From contig NZ_FZQA01000002.1 in assembly GCF_900199215.1 (NCBI RefSeq), positions 323,501 through 387,500 of the forward strand: a stretch of 64,000 bases of DNA. The letters run 5' to 3'. The DNA comes from Amphiplicatus metriothermophilus (GTDB lineage Bacteria; Pseudomonadota; Alphaproteobacteria; Caulobacterales; Parvularculaceae). A program made the translations under genes and the position numbers. Under the pieces are notes generated by a model that saw only the letters and a program-made list of their open reading frames with translations, had not been told where the DNA came from and made no database searches. Shown here in pieces: positions 63,595-64,000 of the stretch. Numbering within the stretch: position 1 is the stretch's first letter; each line of letters opens with the position of its first letter.

Positions 63595-64000
<406 letters not shown>

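Overview
The window is high-GC chromosomal DNA from an alphaproteobacterium. This rests on several lineage markers: an NDUFS4-type complex I accessory subunit, the alphaproteobacterial cell-cycle regulator TrcR (DUF1013), a Suv3-like RNA helicase followed by an S4-domain protein, the 7Fe ferredoxin FdxA and CarD, a 101-residue S14, and one continuous str-S10-spc-alpha ribosomal cluster. I cannot name the genus from sequence alone. Nearly all the DNA is coding, and third-position GC is so strong that very long antisense frames remain open; none of those were accepted as genes.

Layout. 1-14.7 kb holds housekeeping genes: the end of mprF, the NDUFS4-like gene, a penicillin acylase homologue, a divergent LeuD-like protein, ilvE, proB-VOC-proA, mazG, a membrane protein, rpmB, and the helicase-S4-TerB-fdxA block. 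15-16.5 kb encodes a CarD regulator preceded by about 200 residues of histone-H1-like Lys/Ala/Pro-rich sequence. 16.7-24.5 kb is an envelope operon on the minus strand (alpha-2-macroglobulin, PBP1C, nuclease-like protein). 24.8-30.7 kb is mixed accessory DNA: tRNA-Arg(CCT), a TacAT-type toxin-antitoxin pair with a visible operator, a Wzy/O-antigen-ligase-like protein, CDF and ZIP metal transporters, and an enoyl-CoA hydratase. 31-35 kb carries an aldehyde dehydrogenase of the succinate-semialdehyde type and a CopB-type P-ATPase. 35-45.6 kb is a run of small conserved genes (DUF1272, Rdx, DUF1192, quinone oxidoreductase, TrcR, lipoprotein, SDR, two YdcH-like proteins, UbiX, ArsR with SRPBCC, AhpD-like, a 2OG oxygenase, a BKACE enzyme). 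45.6 kb to the right edge is the translation cluster, all on the minus strand: rpsG (cut by the edge), fusA, tuf, then rpsJ through rplQ, including secY, adk and rpoA.

How genes work together. The ribosomal, EF-Tu/EF-G, SecY and RNA polymerase alpha genes form one growth-regulated transcription territory. It is subdivided by a terminator between tuf and rpsJ, a promoter at the end of adk that serves rpsM-rpsK-rpoA-rplQ, and a terminator after rplQ. proB and proA give proline synthesis. The A2M-PBP1C pair is a known periplasmic defence and cell-wall-repair unit.

The most unusual observations are the H1-like/CarD fusion, a two-palindrome dispersed repeat present twice with exactly the same internal spacing (16604-16673 and 30762-30830), an SDR that has lost its catalytic Tyr and Lys, and a LeuD-like protein lacking the active-site loop. 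I did not find a CRISPR array, prophage, insertion sequence or recognisable new multi-gene defence system.
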